Positions 1 through 8,021 of a stretch of 64,000 bases of DNA are shown in pieces; within the stretch, counting starts at the first letter, position 1, and each line of letters begins with the position of its first letter. A program made the position numbers and the translations under genes. The DNA is taken from positions 62,001 to 126,000 of the forward strand of contig CAIKWE010000060.1 of the NCBI GenBank assembly GCA_903831085.1, read 5' to 3'. The notes beneath the pieces were generated by a model. It was not told the origin of the DNA, searched no databases, and saw nothing but the letters and a program-made list of their open reading frames with translations. Origin of the DNA: an uncultured Verrucomicrobiota bacterium (GTDB lineage Bacteria > Verrucomicrobiota > Kiritimatiellia > Kiritimatiellales > Tichowtungiaceae).

Positions 1-140
1 TGAGAAACAGCATACATGACGGGGATATTGTCAGCGGGATGCCTGCGCGCGTTCTCGGAAACGTAAAGGATCTCGATTACAACATTCTCGAAAACCCGCA
101 ATACAAGGAGGGATGGATGGGCTATTTGAAGCCGCGCTAG
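1..140 (+). CDS. Partial hexapeptide-repeat acyltransferase (C-terminal end)
   Basis: The frame is open from the window edge and stops at 138-140. The last ~45 residues contain DIVSGMPARVLGNVKDLDY. A [VS]xGxPARVxG motif is the usual C-terminal cap of trimeric left-handed beta-helix acetyltransferases (maltose/serine/sugar O-acetyltransferases). It lies just upstream of other polysaccharide genes, so a sugar O- or N-acetyltransferase is likely. The catalytic part is outside the window. Positions 141-266 hold no gene; I see only a short pyrimidine-rich leader before the next start. Confidence 0.7.
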   Translation, partial: RNSIHDGDIVSGMPARVLGNVKDLDYNILENPQYKEGWMGYLKPR

Positions 141-266
141 TCCCAGATGTCAGCGATTTTTTAACGGAGATAAAAACTCTTTCCGCCCTCGGAGGATCTG
201 CCGCAGGCAGACAACCTTTCCATCTCTTAACCTGCTAACCCTATAACCATTCAACCGGAATACAAA

Positions 267-1523
267 ATGACTAATAATGTGAGCCATCTTTTCCAATGTT
301 TGGAAAAACATCTGATCGCGACAGACTTTAAGGGGATTGATCCGTTTGACGGGATGAACAGTCCTCTGGTGAAATCTCTGACGTTCGGCAATCGGCGGCT
401 GGGGATAGCCGCGCTTCAATTTTTCAAGCGCTGTCCGGTGAATTTGCGTCCGCTTTTCGGTATCCGCTCCGGAACCAATCCCAAGGGGCACGGGTTGCTG
501 GCCGCGACATATATTCAGAAATACCGCATGACCGGCGATGCGTCCGATCTGTCCCGGGCAAAAGAATTTGCGGACTGGCTGATTGTGAACCGTTCACACG
601 GCTGTTCCGGTGCAGCATGGGGATATAACTTTGACTGGCCGAACCGTAATGCGATCTTCCCTGCGGGCACCCCGACGAGCGTGAACACAGCCTACATTGC
701 CGAGGCGCTACTCGATCTCTTCGAAGTGACCGGCGATGAAAAATATAAAGCCGTCGCCGTTTCCTCAGCTGATTTCCTGCTGAAAGATCTTAATCGTAGC
801 GGAACGGACGATGAGTTCTGTTTTTCCTATACCCCGCTTGATCAGACGCAGATTCATAACGCAAATATGCTGAGCGCCACTCTGCTGGCGCGGATTTACA
901 CTGTAGCTACGGGCGGCGACCGCGGACTCCCTTCTGCAGCCGGGGTCGCTGACCCCGGAACCGGCGCGGGCACCGCCCGCACCTACAGTATTGGAATTGA
1001 TGTAGAGAAGATATCAGGCGCCGCTCAGGCTTCGATGCGCTTCTCCCTGAACCGCCAACAGCCGGACGGCTCCTGGCTTTATGGCACCGAGCCGCGCAAC
1101 AGCTGGATTGATAGCTACCACACCGGCTACAACCTGCTGTCCATTAAACGGTACTCCGCCGCCTTCCAAACAATGGAACATGAAGAAGCATTGCGCAAAG
1201 GCTACACCTTCTATCTGGATCATTTTTTCACCCCGGAAGGATTTGTAAAATATTACCATAACCGGACGTATCCGTGGGACGGCCATGCGATGGCGCATGC
1301 CCTGCTGACGCTCGATGAACTGGGGCACCTCGAGCCGGAACGTAGCGGCGCAATTCGTGACAAGGTCATGGCTCGTATCCAAGACACCTTCTGGGATGAG
1401 CGCCGGGGATGCTTTATTTACCTCGTTTCCAAACATTTGAAAAACCGCATCGACTATTATCGCTGGGTGCAGTGCTGGATGTTTTATGCACTCGTCACCC
1501 ACCAGTGGAAGACGGCAGATTAA
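267..1523 (+). CDS. Six-hairpin (alpha/alpha-toroid) glycosidase-like protein of polysaccharide clusters
   Basis: The 418-residue soluble protein has no signal peptide. The N-terminal KGIDPFDGMNSPL, the WGYNFDWPNR stretch, STSVNTAYIAEAL-like helices and a late RQQPDGSWLYG segment fit the alpha/alpha-toroid proteins often found in exopolysaccharide loci, where they are commonly mislabelled as delta-aminolevulinate dehydratase. The true role is unknown; a carbohydrate-active or carbohydrate-binding function is an inference. Residues 212-241 are a low-complexity insertion encoded by a palindromic element (901-988). Three palindromes of the TTCCAANNNTTGGAA type fall in this gene: a perfect one at codons 9-13 (FQCLE) and one-mismatch copies at 1164 (FQTME) and 1427 (SKHLK). 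The ATG has only a weak ribosome binding site, so the start is moderately sure. Confidence 0.7.
   Translation: MTNNVSHLFQCLEKHLIATDFKGIDPFDGMNSPLVKSLTFGNRRLGIAALQFFKRCPVNLRPLFGIRSGTNPKGHGLLAATYIQKYRMTGDASDLSRAKEFADWLIVNRSHGCSGAAWGYNFDWPNRNAIFPAGTPTSVNTAYIAEALLDLFEVTGDEKYKAVAVSSADFLLKDLNRSGTDDEFCFSYTPLDQTQIHNANMLSATLLARIYTVATGGDRGLPSAAGVADPGTGAGTARTYSIGIDVEKISGAAQASMRFSLNRQQPDGSWLYGTEPRNSWIDSYHTGYNLLSIKRYSAAFQTMEHEEALRKGYTFYLDHFFTPEGFVKYYHNRTYPWDGHAMAHALLTLDELGHLEPERSGAIRDKVMARIQDTFWDERRGCFIYLVSKHLKNRIDYYRWVQCWMFYALVTHQWKTAD
291..305. repeat. Dispersed palindrome TTCCAA-TGT-TTGGAA
   Basis: Perfect copy, extended to TTTTCCAA-TGT-TTGGAAAA at 289-307. It lies in the first codons of the toroid protein gene and is read as FQCLE. 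Confidence 0.85.
901..988. repeat. In-frame palindromic element with CTGTAG/CTACAG ends
   Basis: An 88-base segment begins CTGTAG and ends CTACAG. Inside are two hairpins: CCGGGGTC-GCT-GACCCCGG (940-958, 8-bp arms) and GCGGGC-ACC-GCCCGC (966-980, 6-bp arms). It is fully in frame and is translated as a Gly/Ala/Thr-rich run that interrupts an otherwise helical toroid repeat. This looks like a small mobile palindromic repeat captured in a gene, comparable in principle to Rickettsia palindromic elements. A possible relative with TTGTAGGAC ends lies at 59428-59570. Confidence 0.65.
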
Positions 1524-1553
1524 TGCGTGACGCATGAACAATCCGGGAGAGAT

Positions 1554-2093
1554 ATGAGAAACATGAAGCTTCAGGTGTTTTACATACTACTTGCATTGTT
1601 TAATGCCGCACACAAGGCGGTGGCATTTCGCTTTGCACGGCAACTGCTGTATTGCATTGCCGGATTTCGTATAGCCCGCTCCGCGTCAATACACAATGTC
1701 CGGTTCTTTACCTTCGGCAAGCTGGAGATTGGTTCAAACACGATTGTTAATCGCGGCTGTTATCTGGACAGTCGGCGCGGATTGACGATAGGAGATAATG
1801 TTGTCATTGCCCATGATACGAAAATCTACACATTAGGACATGATATCAACTGCGCGGATTTTTCAACCAAGGGCGCTCCCGTGCGTATAGAGGATCATGC
1901 CGTGCTCTTCAGCAACGTCCTGGTCATGCCGGGAGTAACTGTGGGCAAAGGGGCGGTAGTACTGCCCGGGTGTGTGGTGACAAAGGATGTTGCACCCATG
2001 TCTATCGTCGGGGGTAATCCTGCTGTCGTTAAGGGGATGAGGCAAACATTGCATCGGAAGAGGAATATAAAGCATTATTGGTGCGCCACATAG
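1554..2093 (+). CDS. Hexapeptide O-acetyltransferase (maltose/serine acetyltransferase-like)
   Basis: 179 residues from the ATG at 1554, which has GGGAGAG directly upstream. An in-frame GTG at 1527 would lengthen it without a ribosome binding site. Residues ~45-170 are imperfect hexapeptide repeats (IGSNTIVNRG, IGDNVVIAHD, IEDHAVLFSNV, VGKGAVVLPGCVV), ending in VGGNPAVV. The N-terminal ~40 residues contain a hydrophobic stretch typical of the WcaF-like subfamily. It probably transfers acetyl from acetyl-CoA to a sugar of the polysaccharide made here. Acceptor unknown. Confidence 0.8.
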   Translation: MRNMKLQVFYILLALFNAAHKAVAFRFARQLLYCIAGFRIARSASIHNVRFFTFGKLEIGSNTIVNRGCYLDSRRGLTIGDNVVIAHDTKIYTLGHDINCADFSTKGAPVRIEDHAVLFSNVLVMPGVTVGKGAVVLPGCVVTKDVAPMSIVGGNPAVVKGMRQTLHRKRNIKHYWCAT

Positions 2094-2147
2094 CGGACTG
2101 CGGTCTCGTACAGGGTTTAACGTGAATATTTGAAGGGTTGTTGTGCT

Positions 2148-3503
2148 ATGAAGATAAGTGTATTCGGATTGGGTTATGTGGGTTGCATTAGTTTGGGTTG
2201 CCTGGCCAAGAACGGGCATAAGGTTATCGGGGTTGATATTAATGAGAATAAAATCAAGCTCATTAATCAAGGCCGTCCGACCATTATCGAGAAGGACATT
2301 GATTTGATAATGGAGGAGCAATTCAAGCTTGGCAATGTTTCGGCGACCCGTGATTCCGCCGCTGCCGTGTCGTCTACTGAATTGAGCATCATTGCCGTGG
2401 GCACGCCTTCCACCGCCCGTGGACACTTGGATCTGAAGTATATATTCAATGTCGCACAGGATATAGGAAGGGCGCTGGCCAAAAAGGACACCTTCCACAT
2501 CGTTGCCATCCGTTCGACGGTGTTGCCGGGAACCTGCGATAAGGTCGCGAAAATGATTGAAGAAGCCTCCGGGAAACAAAGAAACAAGGATTTTGCGATT
2601 GTGGACAATCCGGAATTCCTGCGTGAGGGATCCGCTGTTTCAGATTATTACAACCCCCCGTTGACACTGGTTGGATCGGATAATGCGGATGCGGCCAGGC
2701 AGGTTGCAAACCTGTATGCGAATCTTCCGGGAGAGATCGTTATTACCGATCTCGGGGTCGCGGAAATCATGAAGTATGTCAACAACACCTACCATGCCTT
2801 AAAAATTTCCTTTGCAAATGAAGTGGGCAATATATGTGCCGAGATGGGTATCGATTCGCACAGGGTTATGGAAATATTCTGCAAGGATAAGCAATTGAAT
2901 ATATCTCCATACTATTTCAAGCCGGGCTTTGCGTATGGCGGATCCTGCCTTCCCAAAGATCTTAAGGGATTCCAGACTCTGGCGCATGATCATTATGTCT
3001 CCATCCCGGTGATCGCCGGCATAGGCATTACGAACGAAAACCAGATTCTGCGTGCAGTTCAATTGCTGCAACGGTTTTCCGGAAAGAAATATGGGTTTTT
3101 GGGATTGAGCTTCAAGGCCGGAACCGATGATTTGCGCAACAGTCCCGCTGTCCGGGTGGTCGAGTCCTTGCTGGGCAAGGGCGAGCAGGTCATGATTTAT
3201 GACAAGAATATAAATGAGACCCTGCTTACGGGGACAAACAAGGACTACGTCGATGCCAGGATCCCCCACCTGTCATCGCTATTGTGCCACAATATCAAGA
3301 AGCTCGTTGAGTTGTCGGATGTGCTGGTAGTCAACACGACGGAAAAAGAGTTTATGGATATATTAAGCGAGGAGAAGCATAAAACCATCGTTGATTTTGT
3401 CCGGATCTCCGACTGTTTGCTGGGTCGGTCGAATTATATCGGAATTAACTGGTCCTCTAAGGTCGGCGGATCCCATGTATCTGGAGAAGATACGGTCGTT
3501 TAA
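2148..3503 (+). CDS. UDP-glucose/GDP-mannose 6-dehydrogenase family protein
   Basis: 451 residues from the ATG at 2148; an in-frame TTG at 2130 is less likely. The N-terminal NAD site is ISVFGLGYVG, followed by GVDINENKI. The middle domain has NPEFLREGSAVSDYYNPP and the conserved catalytic-cysteine motif FAYGGSCLPKDLKGF; the C-terminal domain begins FLGLSFKAGTDDLRNSP. The enzyme oxidises a nucleotide-sugar C6 alcohol to the uronate with two NAD+. Motif spelling is closer to GDP-mannose dehydrogenase (AlgD) than to Ugd, but substrate cannot be fixed from sequence. It would supply a uronic acid for the polysaccharide locus. Confidence 0.88.
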   Translation: MKISVFGLGYVGCISLGCLAKNGHKVIGVDINENKIKLINQGRPTIIEKDIDLIMEEQFKLGNVSATRDSAAAVSSTELSIIAVGTPSTARGHLDLKYIFNVAQDIGRALAKKDTFHIVAIRSTVLPGTCDKVAKMIEEASGKQRNKDFAIVDNPEFLREGSAVSDYYNPPLTLVGSDNADAARQVANLYANLPGEIVITDLGVAEIMKYVNNTYHALKISFANEVGNICAEMGIDSHRVMEIFCKDKQLNISPYYFKPGFAYGGSCLPKDLKGFQTLAHDHYVSIPVIAGIGITNENQILRAVQLLQRFSGKKYGFLGLSFKAGTDDLRNSPAVRVVESLLGKGEQVMIYDKNINETLLTGTNKDYVDARIPHLSSLLCHNIKKLVELSDVLVVNTTEKEFMDILSEEKHKTIVDFVRISDCLLGRSNYIGINWSSKVGGSHVSGEDTVV

Positions 3504-3519
3504 ATGTAAGGATAAATGG

Positions 3520-4713
3520 ATGAACCCATTAGATAATAAGCACATACTGATTATTGAGGAGAATGCGTCGGTTCCCTTTGATCGAAGGGTCTGGCAGGAA
3601 GCCACCACCTTGAGGGAGCATGGCGCAGAGGTTTCCATTATTTGCCCGCAAATGCAGGGGCATACAACTCCGTATGAGGTTCTGAATGGGATCGAAATAT
3701 ACCGGCACCCTTTTCTGCACGAAGCCAAAGGTGCCCTTGGGTATCTATTCGAATACGGGACGGCGATTTATTGGGAAATGCGACTGGCACGGCAAATATA
3801 CAAGAAAAAGCCCTTTCATGTGATTCAAGGATGTAATCCCCCCGACCTTATCTATTTAGTTGCAAAGCAGTTCAAGCGCAAGGGGGTGAAATATGTTTTT
3901 GACCATCATGACATCAATCCCGAGCTCTATGTTGTTAAGTTCGGCAAAAAAGGTATTTTTTACCAGATTTTACGCTATTTAGAAAAACAGACCTTCAAGC
4001 ACGCGGCATACAGCATTGCTACCAACGAGTCCTATAGGAAGATCGCGATTGGACGGGGGAAGATGCCGAGCGAGAACGTCCGGGTTGTCAGAAATGGGCC
4101 GATGCTGGACCGGGTGAAGATCCAAGAGCCGATTTTGGAATATAAAAAGGGGCGCAATTATCTGGTGGGTTATCTGGGAATAATCGCCGCATTTGAGGGG
4201 ATTGATCTGTTGCTTGAGAGCGCACGCTATATATGTGATAAGAGAAAGGATGTTCAATTCGCGATTGTTGGCGGGGGTCCCGAGTTGGAGTCGCTGAGAT
4301 GTCTTTCAAAGAAGATGGGTTTGGGGGAGCATGTCGACTTCTACGGAAGGGTTTCGGACCGGTTGTTGATGGATGTGTTGAATACCGCAGATGTATGCGT
4401 AAACCCGGACAGACCGTCCGAAATGAACGATCTCTCCACCATGAATAAAATCATGGAGTACATGGCGTTGAAAAAACCCATTGTCCAGTATGACCTTAAG
4501 GAAGGCCGGGTTTCGGCTGGGGAGGCGTCGCTTTATGCCGACAATGACTCTCCGGTGGATTTTGCGGAGAAGGTGATATTCTTGCTCGACAATGAGGCGA
4601 AGCGACACGAAATGGGCGAATATGGCTACAACCGTATTGTTAACGAACTCTCGTGGGACTTGCAGGCTAAAAGGTTGGTGGATTTTTACGGTGAGATTTT
4701 AAAATCCTTTTGA
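3520..4713 (+). CDS. GT4-like glycosyltransferase
   Basis: 397 residues, GT-B fold. The start at 3520 is chosen because AAGGAT lies just upstream and the N-terminal strand HILIIEENASVPFDRRVW then begins properly; the frame is open further upstream but overlaps the dehydrogenase. The C-terminal half has VGYLGIIAAFEGIDLLLES (start of the second Rossmann domain) and the E-x7-E region around PSEMNDLSTMNKIMEYMA that binds the nucleotide diphosphate. It probably adds a sugar in the cytoplasm during repeat-unit assembly. Donor and acceptor unknown. Confidence 0.85.
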   Translation: MNPLDNKHILIIEENASVPFDRRVWQEATTLREHGAEVSIICPQMQGHTTPYEVLNGIEIYRHPFLHEAKGALGYLFEYGTAIYWEMRLARQIYKKKPFHVIQGCNPPDLIYLVAKQFKRKGVKYVFDHHDINPELYVVKFGKKGIFYQILRYLEKQTFKHAAYSIATNESYRKIAIGRGKMPSENVRVVRNGPMLDRVKIQEPILEYKKGRNYLVGYLGIIAAFEGIDLLLESARYICDKRKDVQFAIVGGGPELESLRCLSKKMGLGEHVDFYGRVSDRLLMDVLNTADVCVNPDRPSEMNDLSTMNKIMEYMALKKPIVQYDLKEGRVSAGEASLYADNDSPVDFAEKVIFLLDNEAKRHEMGEYGYNRIVNELSWDLQAKRLVDFYGEILKSF

Positions 4714-5157
4714 ATGTGCTCTGACAGACACAACATATATTGATGCATTGAAAACGAATAAAATCTTAATTTGAGAGCGGGGGTTTGATCTTGCCCTGAG
4801 CCCATAAAACTTGCCGGATTCCCAGCCCCAGAGTCTCTTGATTAAGCCTGCCGGAAGAACGCTCATTTCAAAAATTCGGTTTTATGGGGGCAAATCAGTT
4901 GGCGCATAAATATTGTGTGTTTTTGGTTTTTTGTGGCTAAATCCCCCTCTTCACGGAAGTGCGTTTTTTGGTATTTGTATCCTCGAATTCATTGGGTATG
5001 CTACAACGAGCTGGTTGTCATCGGTTTTCCTTTCTTGGTTTGAGAGATTTTAAGGAAACGACAACCCACTGCTTTTTTCAACCTGAAGACGCGCTTCCGT
5101 GAAGAGGGATTTTTTGTGACTTTTGGTGTTTTTTGTGGCTAAATTTCATCTCATTCA
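4714..5157. other. Gene-free stretch with nested inverted and direct repeats
   Basis: No credible gene. Two copies of TTTTTTGTGGCTAAAT (about 4926-4942 and 5129-5144) flank an inverted pair: ATCCCCCTCTTCACGGAAGTGC (4941-4962, copied here in two parts, ATCCCCC and TCTTCACGGAAG) against GCGCTTCCGTGAAGAGGGAT (5091-5110). Inside lies a second inverted pair, GGTTGTC..TTTTCCTT (5013-5032) against AAGGAAACGACAACC (5052-5066). The RNA or DNA could fold into one long interrupted hairpin of about 170 bases. It may be a small non-autonomous mobile element or a structured leader of the downstream dehydratase gene. 4714-4917 shows nothing recognisable. Confidence 0.55.
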
Positions 5158-5178
5158 TTGAAGCAACAGGAATCAAAT

Positions 5179-6111
5179 ATGAAGAAGTTAATGGTTACCG
5201 GAGGGTTGGGTTTTATCGGGTCGTACTTTGTGGATCTGGCGCTGAAGGCCGGATACTACGTGATCAATGTGGACAAAAAAACCTACGCCGCGCGCGATGA
5301 TGTCGATTTCCACAATCGCAAGCATTATGAGTTTATCGAAGCGGATATCCGCACGATGACACACATTCCGCCGGGCGTGGATGCGATCGTTAATTTCGCC
5401 GCCGAGTCCCATGTCGATAACTCCATTCATGCCAATGAAGAATTCTATAACAGTAATATCGGAGGGGTTTACAATCTGCTCGAGCTGATCCGCGCCAAGG
5501 ACTCGACCGACCGTCCGTTACTATTGCACATCTCAACCGATGAAGTGTATGGCACCGCGCACGAAGGTTCGTTTACGGAAGAGGATAAGCTGCTTCCCTC
5601 GAATCCTTATTCGGCAACCAAAGCCGCTGCCGAACAGCTGATTTTTGGCTGGCGGCACACGCACGGCATCAAGGCAATCATTTGCCGCAGTTGCAACAAT
5701 TACGGCTTTGGGCAGTATCCTGAAAAATTGCTGGCCAAGACCATAGAATTTCTGCTGAACGGTAAGAAGATGACAGTACACGGCGACGGCACTTACCGCC
5801 GCGAGTGGATTTATGCCGAGGATAATTGCGAAGCACTGCTGACGGTGCTGGAGAAGGGTAAAGAAGGCGAAGTCTATAACATCTCCTCCAATGAAGAACA
5901 TTCCGTGATTGAGGCCGTGAAAATGGTTGTCGAAGCCATGGGGATGAAAGAAGGCGACGCCCTGACTCATATTCCAAATCGTCCCGGTCAGGATCTGCGC
6001 TATTCGGTCGACTGCTCCAAGGTTCAGGCGCTTGGCTGGAAGCCGAAAACCTCTCTGCGTGAGTACCTTCCGACGTACATTAAACTCTATAAAAAACATC
6101 TGGGCTTGTAG
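5179..6111 (+). CDS. rfbB: dTDP-glucose 4,6-dehydratase-like NAD-dependent epimerase/dehydratase
   Basis: 310 residues; the ATG at 5179 has AGGAA about 8 bases upstream and is preferred to a TTG 21 bases earlier. The NAD-binding GGLGFIGS is at residues 7-14, the ISTDEVYG motif at ~120, and the catalytic YSATK (Tyr/Lys) at ~145. The D-E pair after the Thr of STDEVYG is the 4,6-dehydratase signature. The product would be dTDP-4-keto-6-deoxyglucose, the natural substrate for the cupin isomerase and DegT aminotransferase nearby. rmlA is not in the window. Slightly short for RmlB, so another NDP-sugar is possible. Confidence 0.85.
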   Translation: MKKLMVTGGLGFIGSYFVDLALKAGYYVINVDKKTYAARDDVDFHNRKHYEFIEADIRTMTHIPPGVDAIVNFAAESHVDNSIHANEEFYNSNIGGVYNLLELIRAKDSTDRPLLLHISTDEVYGTAHEGSFTEEDKLLPSNPYSATKAAAEQLIFGWRHTHGIKAIICRSCNNYGFGQYPEKLLAKTIEFLLNGKKMTVHGDGTYRREWIYAEDNCEALLTVLEKGKEGEVYNISSNEEHSVIEAVKMVVEAMGMKEGDALTHIPNRPGQDLRYSVDCSKVQALGWKPKTSLREYLPTYIKLYKKHLGL

Positions 6112-6253
6112 CTGGATGACCGAAGACTGAAGACCGACGACGGAAATCAGGTTTAGCTGCAAGAAGCAGGAAAAGGGACAGGCTTTTACAACCGCTTCGC
6201 TAGAGTAACTTCGGAGGGGTGCAGAGGATATCTGGGGAAAACAGATTGACGAT

Positions 6254-6303
6254 GGAGGTGAGAATAAAAACAAGAACCGGTTCTTGTTTTTATTCTCACC
6301 TCC
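6254..6303. repeat. 50-bp perfect palindrome without spacer
   Basis: Left arm 6254-6278 (GGAGGTGAGAATAAAAACAA followed by GAACC) is the exact reverse complement of 6279-6303; flanking GACGAT/GTCGTC extends it with one mismatch. It lies in the 387-base gap between the dehydratase and the cupin gene. It could be extruded as a cruciform, act as a bidirectional terminator, or be a fold-back assembly artefact. The rest of 6112-6420 holds only a GACTGAAGACCGACGAC-type repeat near 6125, related to the one inside the cupin gene. Confidence 0.85.
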
Positions 6304-6466
6304 GTCGTCGGCTCCGCTGGCGCGGGTCGGCGGCATCTGCCGCACCTGTTTTCCTCAATGTCTCGTGTTCAGGAGGCTCTCTGACTTGCTCGGGGCTCCT
6401 CTAACGACCGGAGGAAGTGGTTGTGGAAAGATATTTGCGTAAATTGGCGTCCATTAGCGGTTTGTT

Positions 6467-6495
6467 TCTGTGTGTTCGGTGTATTCTGTGGTGAA
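6467..6495. repeat. Dispersed CTGTGTTC..GTGGTGAA sequence, copy 1
   Basis: TCTGTGTGTTCGGTG-TATTCTGTGGTGAA lies just upstream of the cupin start. A close relative is at 27115-27146. The two copies share an unusual T/G-rich wording and both lie in intergenic DNA, so they look like members of a dispersed repeat rather than parts of genes. Confidence 0.5.
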
Positions 6496-6498
6496 GCT

Positions 6499-7032
6499 AT
6501 GAGTTCGTTATACAAAATAATTCCGTTCAATGTCCGACACGGGAACTGCGGCGGAAGCCTCGTTCAGTTTCAGGCCGGAGATGCCGAAGCGAATGCCCTG
6601 CCGTTTTCGATTGGCAAGGTGCTGGTGATGTCGGATATCCGCACGGACGATGTGCGCGGCAATCACGCCCACTATGAGACCGAGGAGATTCTCGTCGCTT
6701 TGACCGGCGGATGCACGGTGGATCTTGACGATGGATGCGGTACGCACGAAAGCGTGAGGCTTTCGGCCTTGCCGGAGGACGGCGGACAGAAGACGGAAGA
6801 CAGCGGTCGGTCGTCAGTCGTCAGTCATCAGTCCTCGGATATAAAAGAAGCCCTTCTTTTATATCCGCACATCTGGCGTGTGATGCGCGACTTTGAACCC
6901 GGAACCACACTGATGGTGATTGCTAACATCAGGTACGACGAAAAAGATTATATACGCGACCGCACCGAATTTGAGCGGGTTGCCAAGGATTGGAAGACTC
7001 TCGGCGGGAGTTCAGCGCTTAGCAAGGAGTAG
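6499..7032 (+). CDS. WxcM/FdtA-like sugar 3,4-ketoisomerase (cupin) with in-frame insertion
   Basis: 177 residues from ATG 6499 (MSSLYKIIPFN). The cupin core DVRGNHAHYETEEILVALTGGCTVDLDDG matches FdtA/QdtA-type dTDP-4-dehydro-6-deoxyglucose ketoisomerases, with the RGNHAH metal/substrate motif. The end, LLLYPHIWRVMRDFEPGTTL..ANIRYDEKDYIRD, is also typical. In between, residues ~94-117 are foreign: a run reading GQKTEDSGRSSVVSHQSS, plus part of a 30-bp hairpin. The family normally has a tight beta-hairpin there, so stability may suffer or the insertion may be looped out. In context it would isomerise the product of the dehydratase at 5179 before transamination. A one-mismatch TTCCAANNNTTGGAA copy is at 6981 (AKDWK). 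Confidence 0.8.
   Translation: MSSLYKIIPFNVRHGNCGGSLVQFQAGDAEANALPFSIGKVLVMSDIRTDDVRGNHAHYETEEILVALTGGCTVDLDDGCGTHESVRLSALPEDGGQKTEDSGRSSVVSHQSSDIKEALLLYPHIWRVMRDFEPGTTLMVIANIRYDEKDYIRDRTEFERVAKDWKTLGGSSALSKE
6777..6866. repeat. In-frame repeat insertion ending in a 30-bp hairpin
   Basis: 6777-6830 is built of GACGGAAGAC and GTCGTCAGTC-type words, partly mutually inverted. It is followed by a perfect hairpin: GGATATAAAAGAAG (6837-6850), loop CC, CTTCTTTTATATCC (6853-6866). All is translated in the cupin frame. Confidence 0.65.
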
Positions 7033-7034
7033 AT

Positions 7035-8021
7035 ATGAATAATGTACGCATAGCAGGTGTTGGTCATTATCTTCCGAATCAGGTGTGGACCAATCACGAT
7101 CTGGAAAAGAAAATCGATACAACGGATGCGTGGATTTTTTCCAAGACCGGCATCCGGCAAAGACATATTGCCGATCCGAGTGAAGCGACCTCCGACCTGG
7201 CCTTATATGCATCGTTGAACGCAATTAAGAATGCGGGCCTGCATGCGGAAGACATAGACCTTATTGTGTTGGCTACTTCCTCCCCGGACATGATTCAACC
7301 CTCCACTGCGGCCATTTTGCAAGGCAAGTTAGGGGCCGTAAATGCGGCGGCCTTTGATGTCGGTGCTGTTTGCGCCGGGTTTGTTTATGCGCTTGTTACC
7401 GCGACTGGAATGATGCGCGCCTTTGACCAATATAAAAATGTTCTGGTCGTTGGAGCCGAAACCTATTCCCGGATTTTGAATTGGCAGGATCGGACGACCA
7501 GTGTGTTTTTTGGGGACGGGGCGGGTGCCGTCGTGTTGACCAGATCAAAAGAACCCGGATACATGGGGCATTACCTGATGAACGATGGACTGGGCTGGGA
7601 TGTAATAAAATTTCCGGCAGGCGGGTCGCGCATTCCGGCTAGTAAAAGCAGTTTGGAAGACGGATTACATGCGTTCCAAATGGATGGGAAAAAGGTATGG
7701 GATTTCGCAATCAAGGCGATGCCGCAGGCGGTTCGCGCCGCCGCCAAGGATGCCGGATGTGAGGTCAGTGCCATTGATTTTGTGGTTCCCCATCAGGCCA
7801 ACATAAATATCATACAACGCAGTATGAAGGAGTTGGGGTTGCCAATGGAGAAAACGTATCCGACCATTGAACATACGGCCAATACCTCCGGAGCCTCTAT
7901 TCCGATTGCTCTATCGTTTGCTTGTCAAAACGGAAAAGTTAAGCAGGGAGATCTGGTGGCTTTTGTTGGATTCGGCGGCGGGCTTTCCTGGGGTTCTGCG
8001 ATTTTTCGGTGGACTAAATAA
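7035..8021 (+). CDS. Beta-ketoacyl-ACP synthase III (FabH-like)
   Basis: 328 residues. The Cys-His-Asn triad of KAS III is present: the Cys in DVGAVCAGFVYAL (~residue 113), the His in VPHQANINI (~250) and the Asn in TANTSGASIP (~280). AGGAG lies upstream of the ATG, three bases after the cupin stop. The stop overlaps the next start (TAATG), which suggests translational coupling. KAS III condenses an acyl-CoA with malonyl-ACP to give a 3-oxoacyl product. Inside a sugar locus, beside a 3-hydroxyacyl dehydrogenase and an acyltransferase, it more likely makes a short 3-oxoacyl group for decorating a sugar than serving bulk fatty acid synthesis. A housekeeping FabH role cannot be excluded. Confidence 0.85.
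   Translation: MNNVRIAGVGHYLPNQVWTNHDLEKKIDTTDAWIFSKTGIRQRHIADPSEATSDLALYASLNAIKNAGLHAEDIDLIVLATSSPDMIQPSTAAILQGKLGAVNAAAFDVGAVCAGFVYALVTATGMMRAFDQYKNVLVVGAETYSRILNWQDRTTSVFFGDGAGAVVLTRSKEPGYMGHYLMNDGLGWDVIKFPAGGSRIPASKSSLEDGLHAFQMDGKKVWDFAIKAMPQAVRAAAKDAGCEVSAIDFVVPHQANINIIQRSMKELGLPMEKTYPTIEHTANTSGASIPIALSFACQNGKVKQGDLVAFVGFGGGLSWGSAIFRWTK

Noticed and set aside
1863-2579. Minus-strand open frame of 238 codons
   Set aside because: Antisense to the acetyltransferase and dehydrogenase genes; no recognisable protein features.
4714-5157. Insertion sequence remnant
   Set aside because: No transposase fragment was found in any frame; reported only as a structured repeat.
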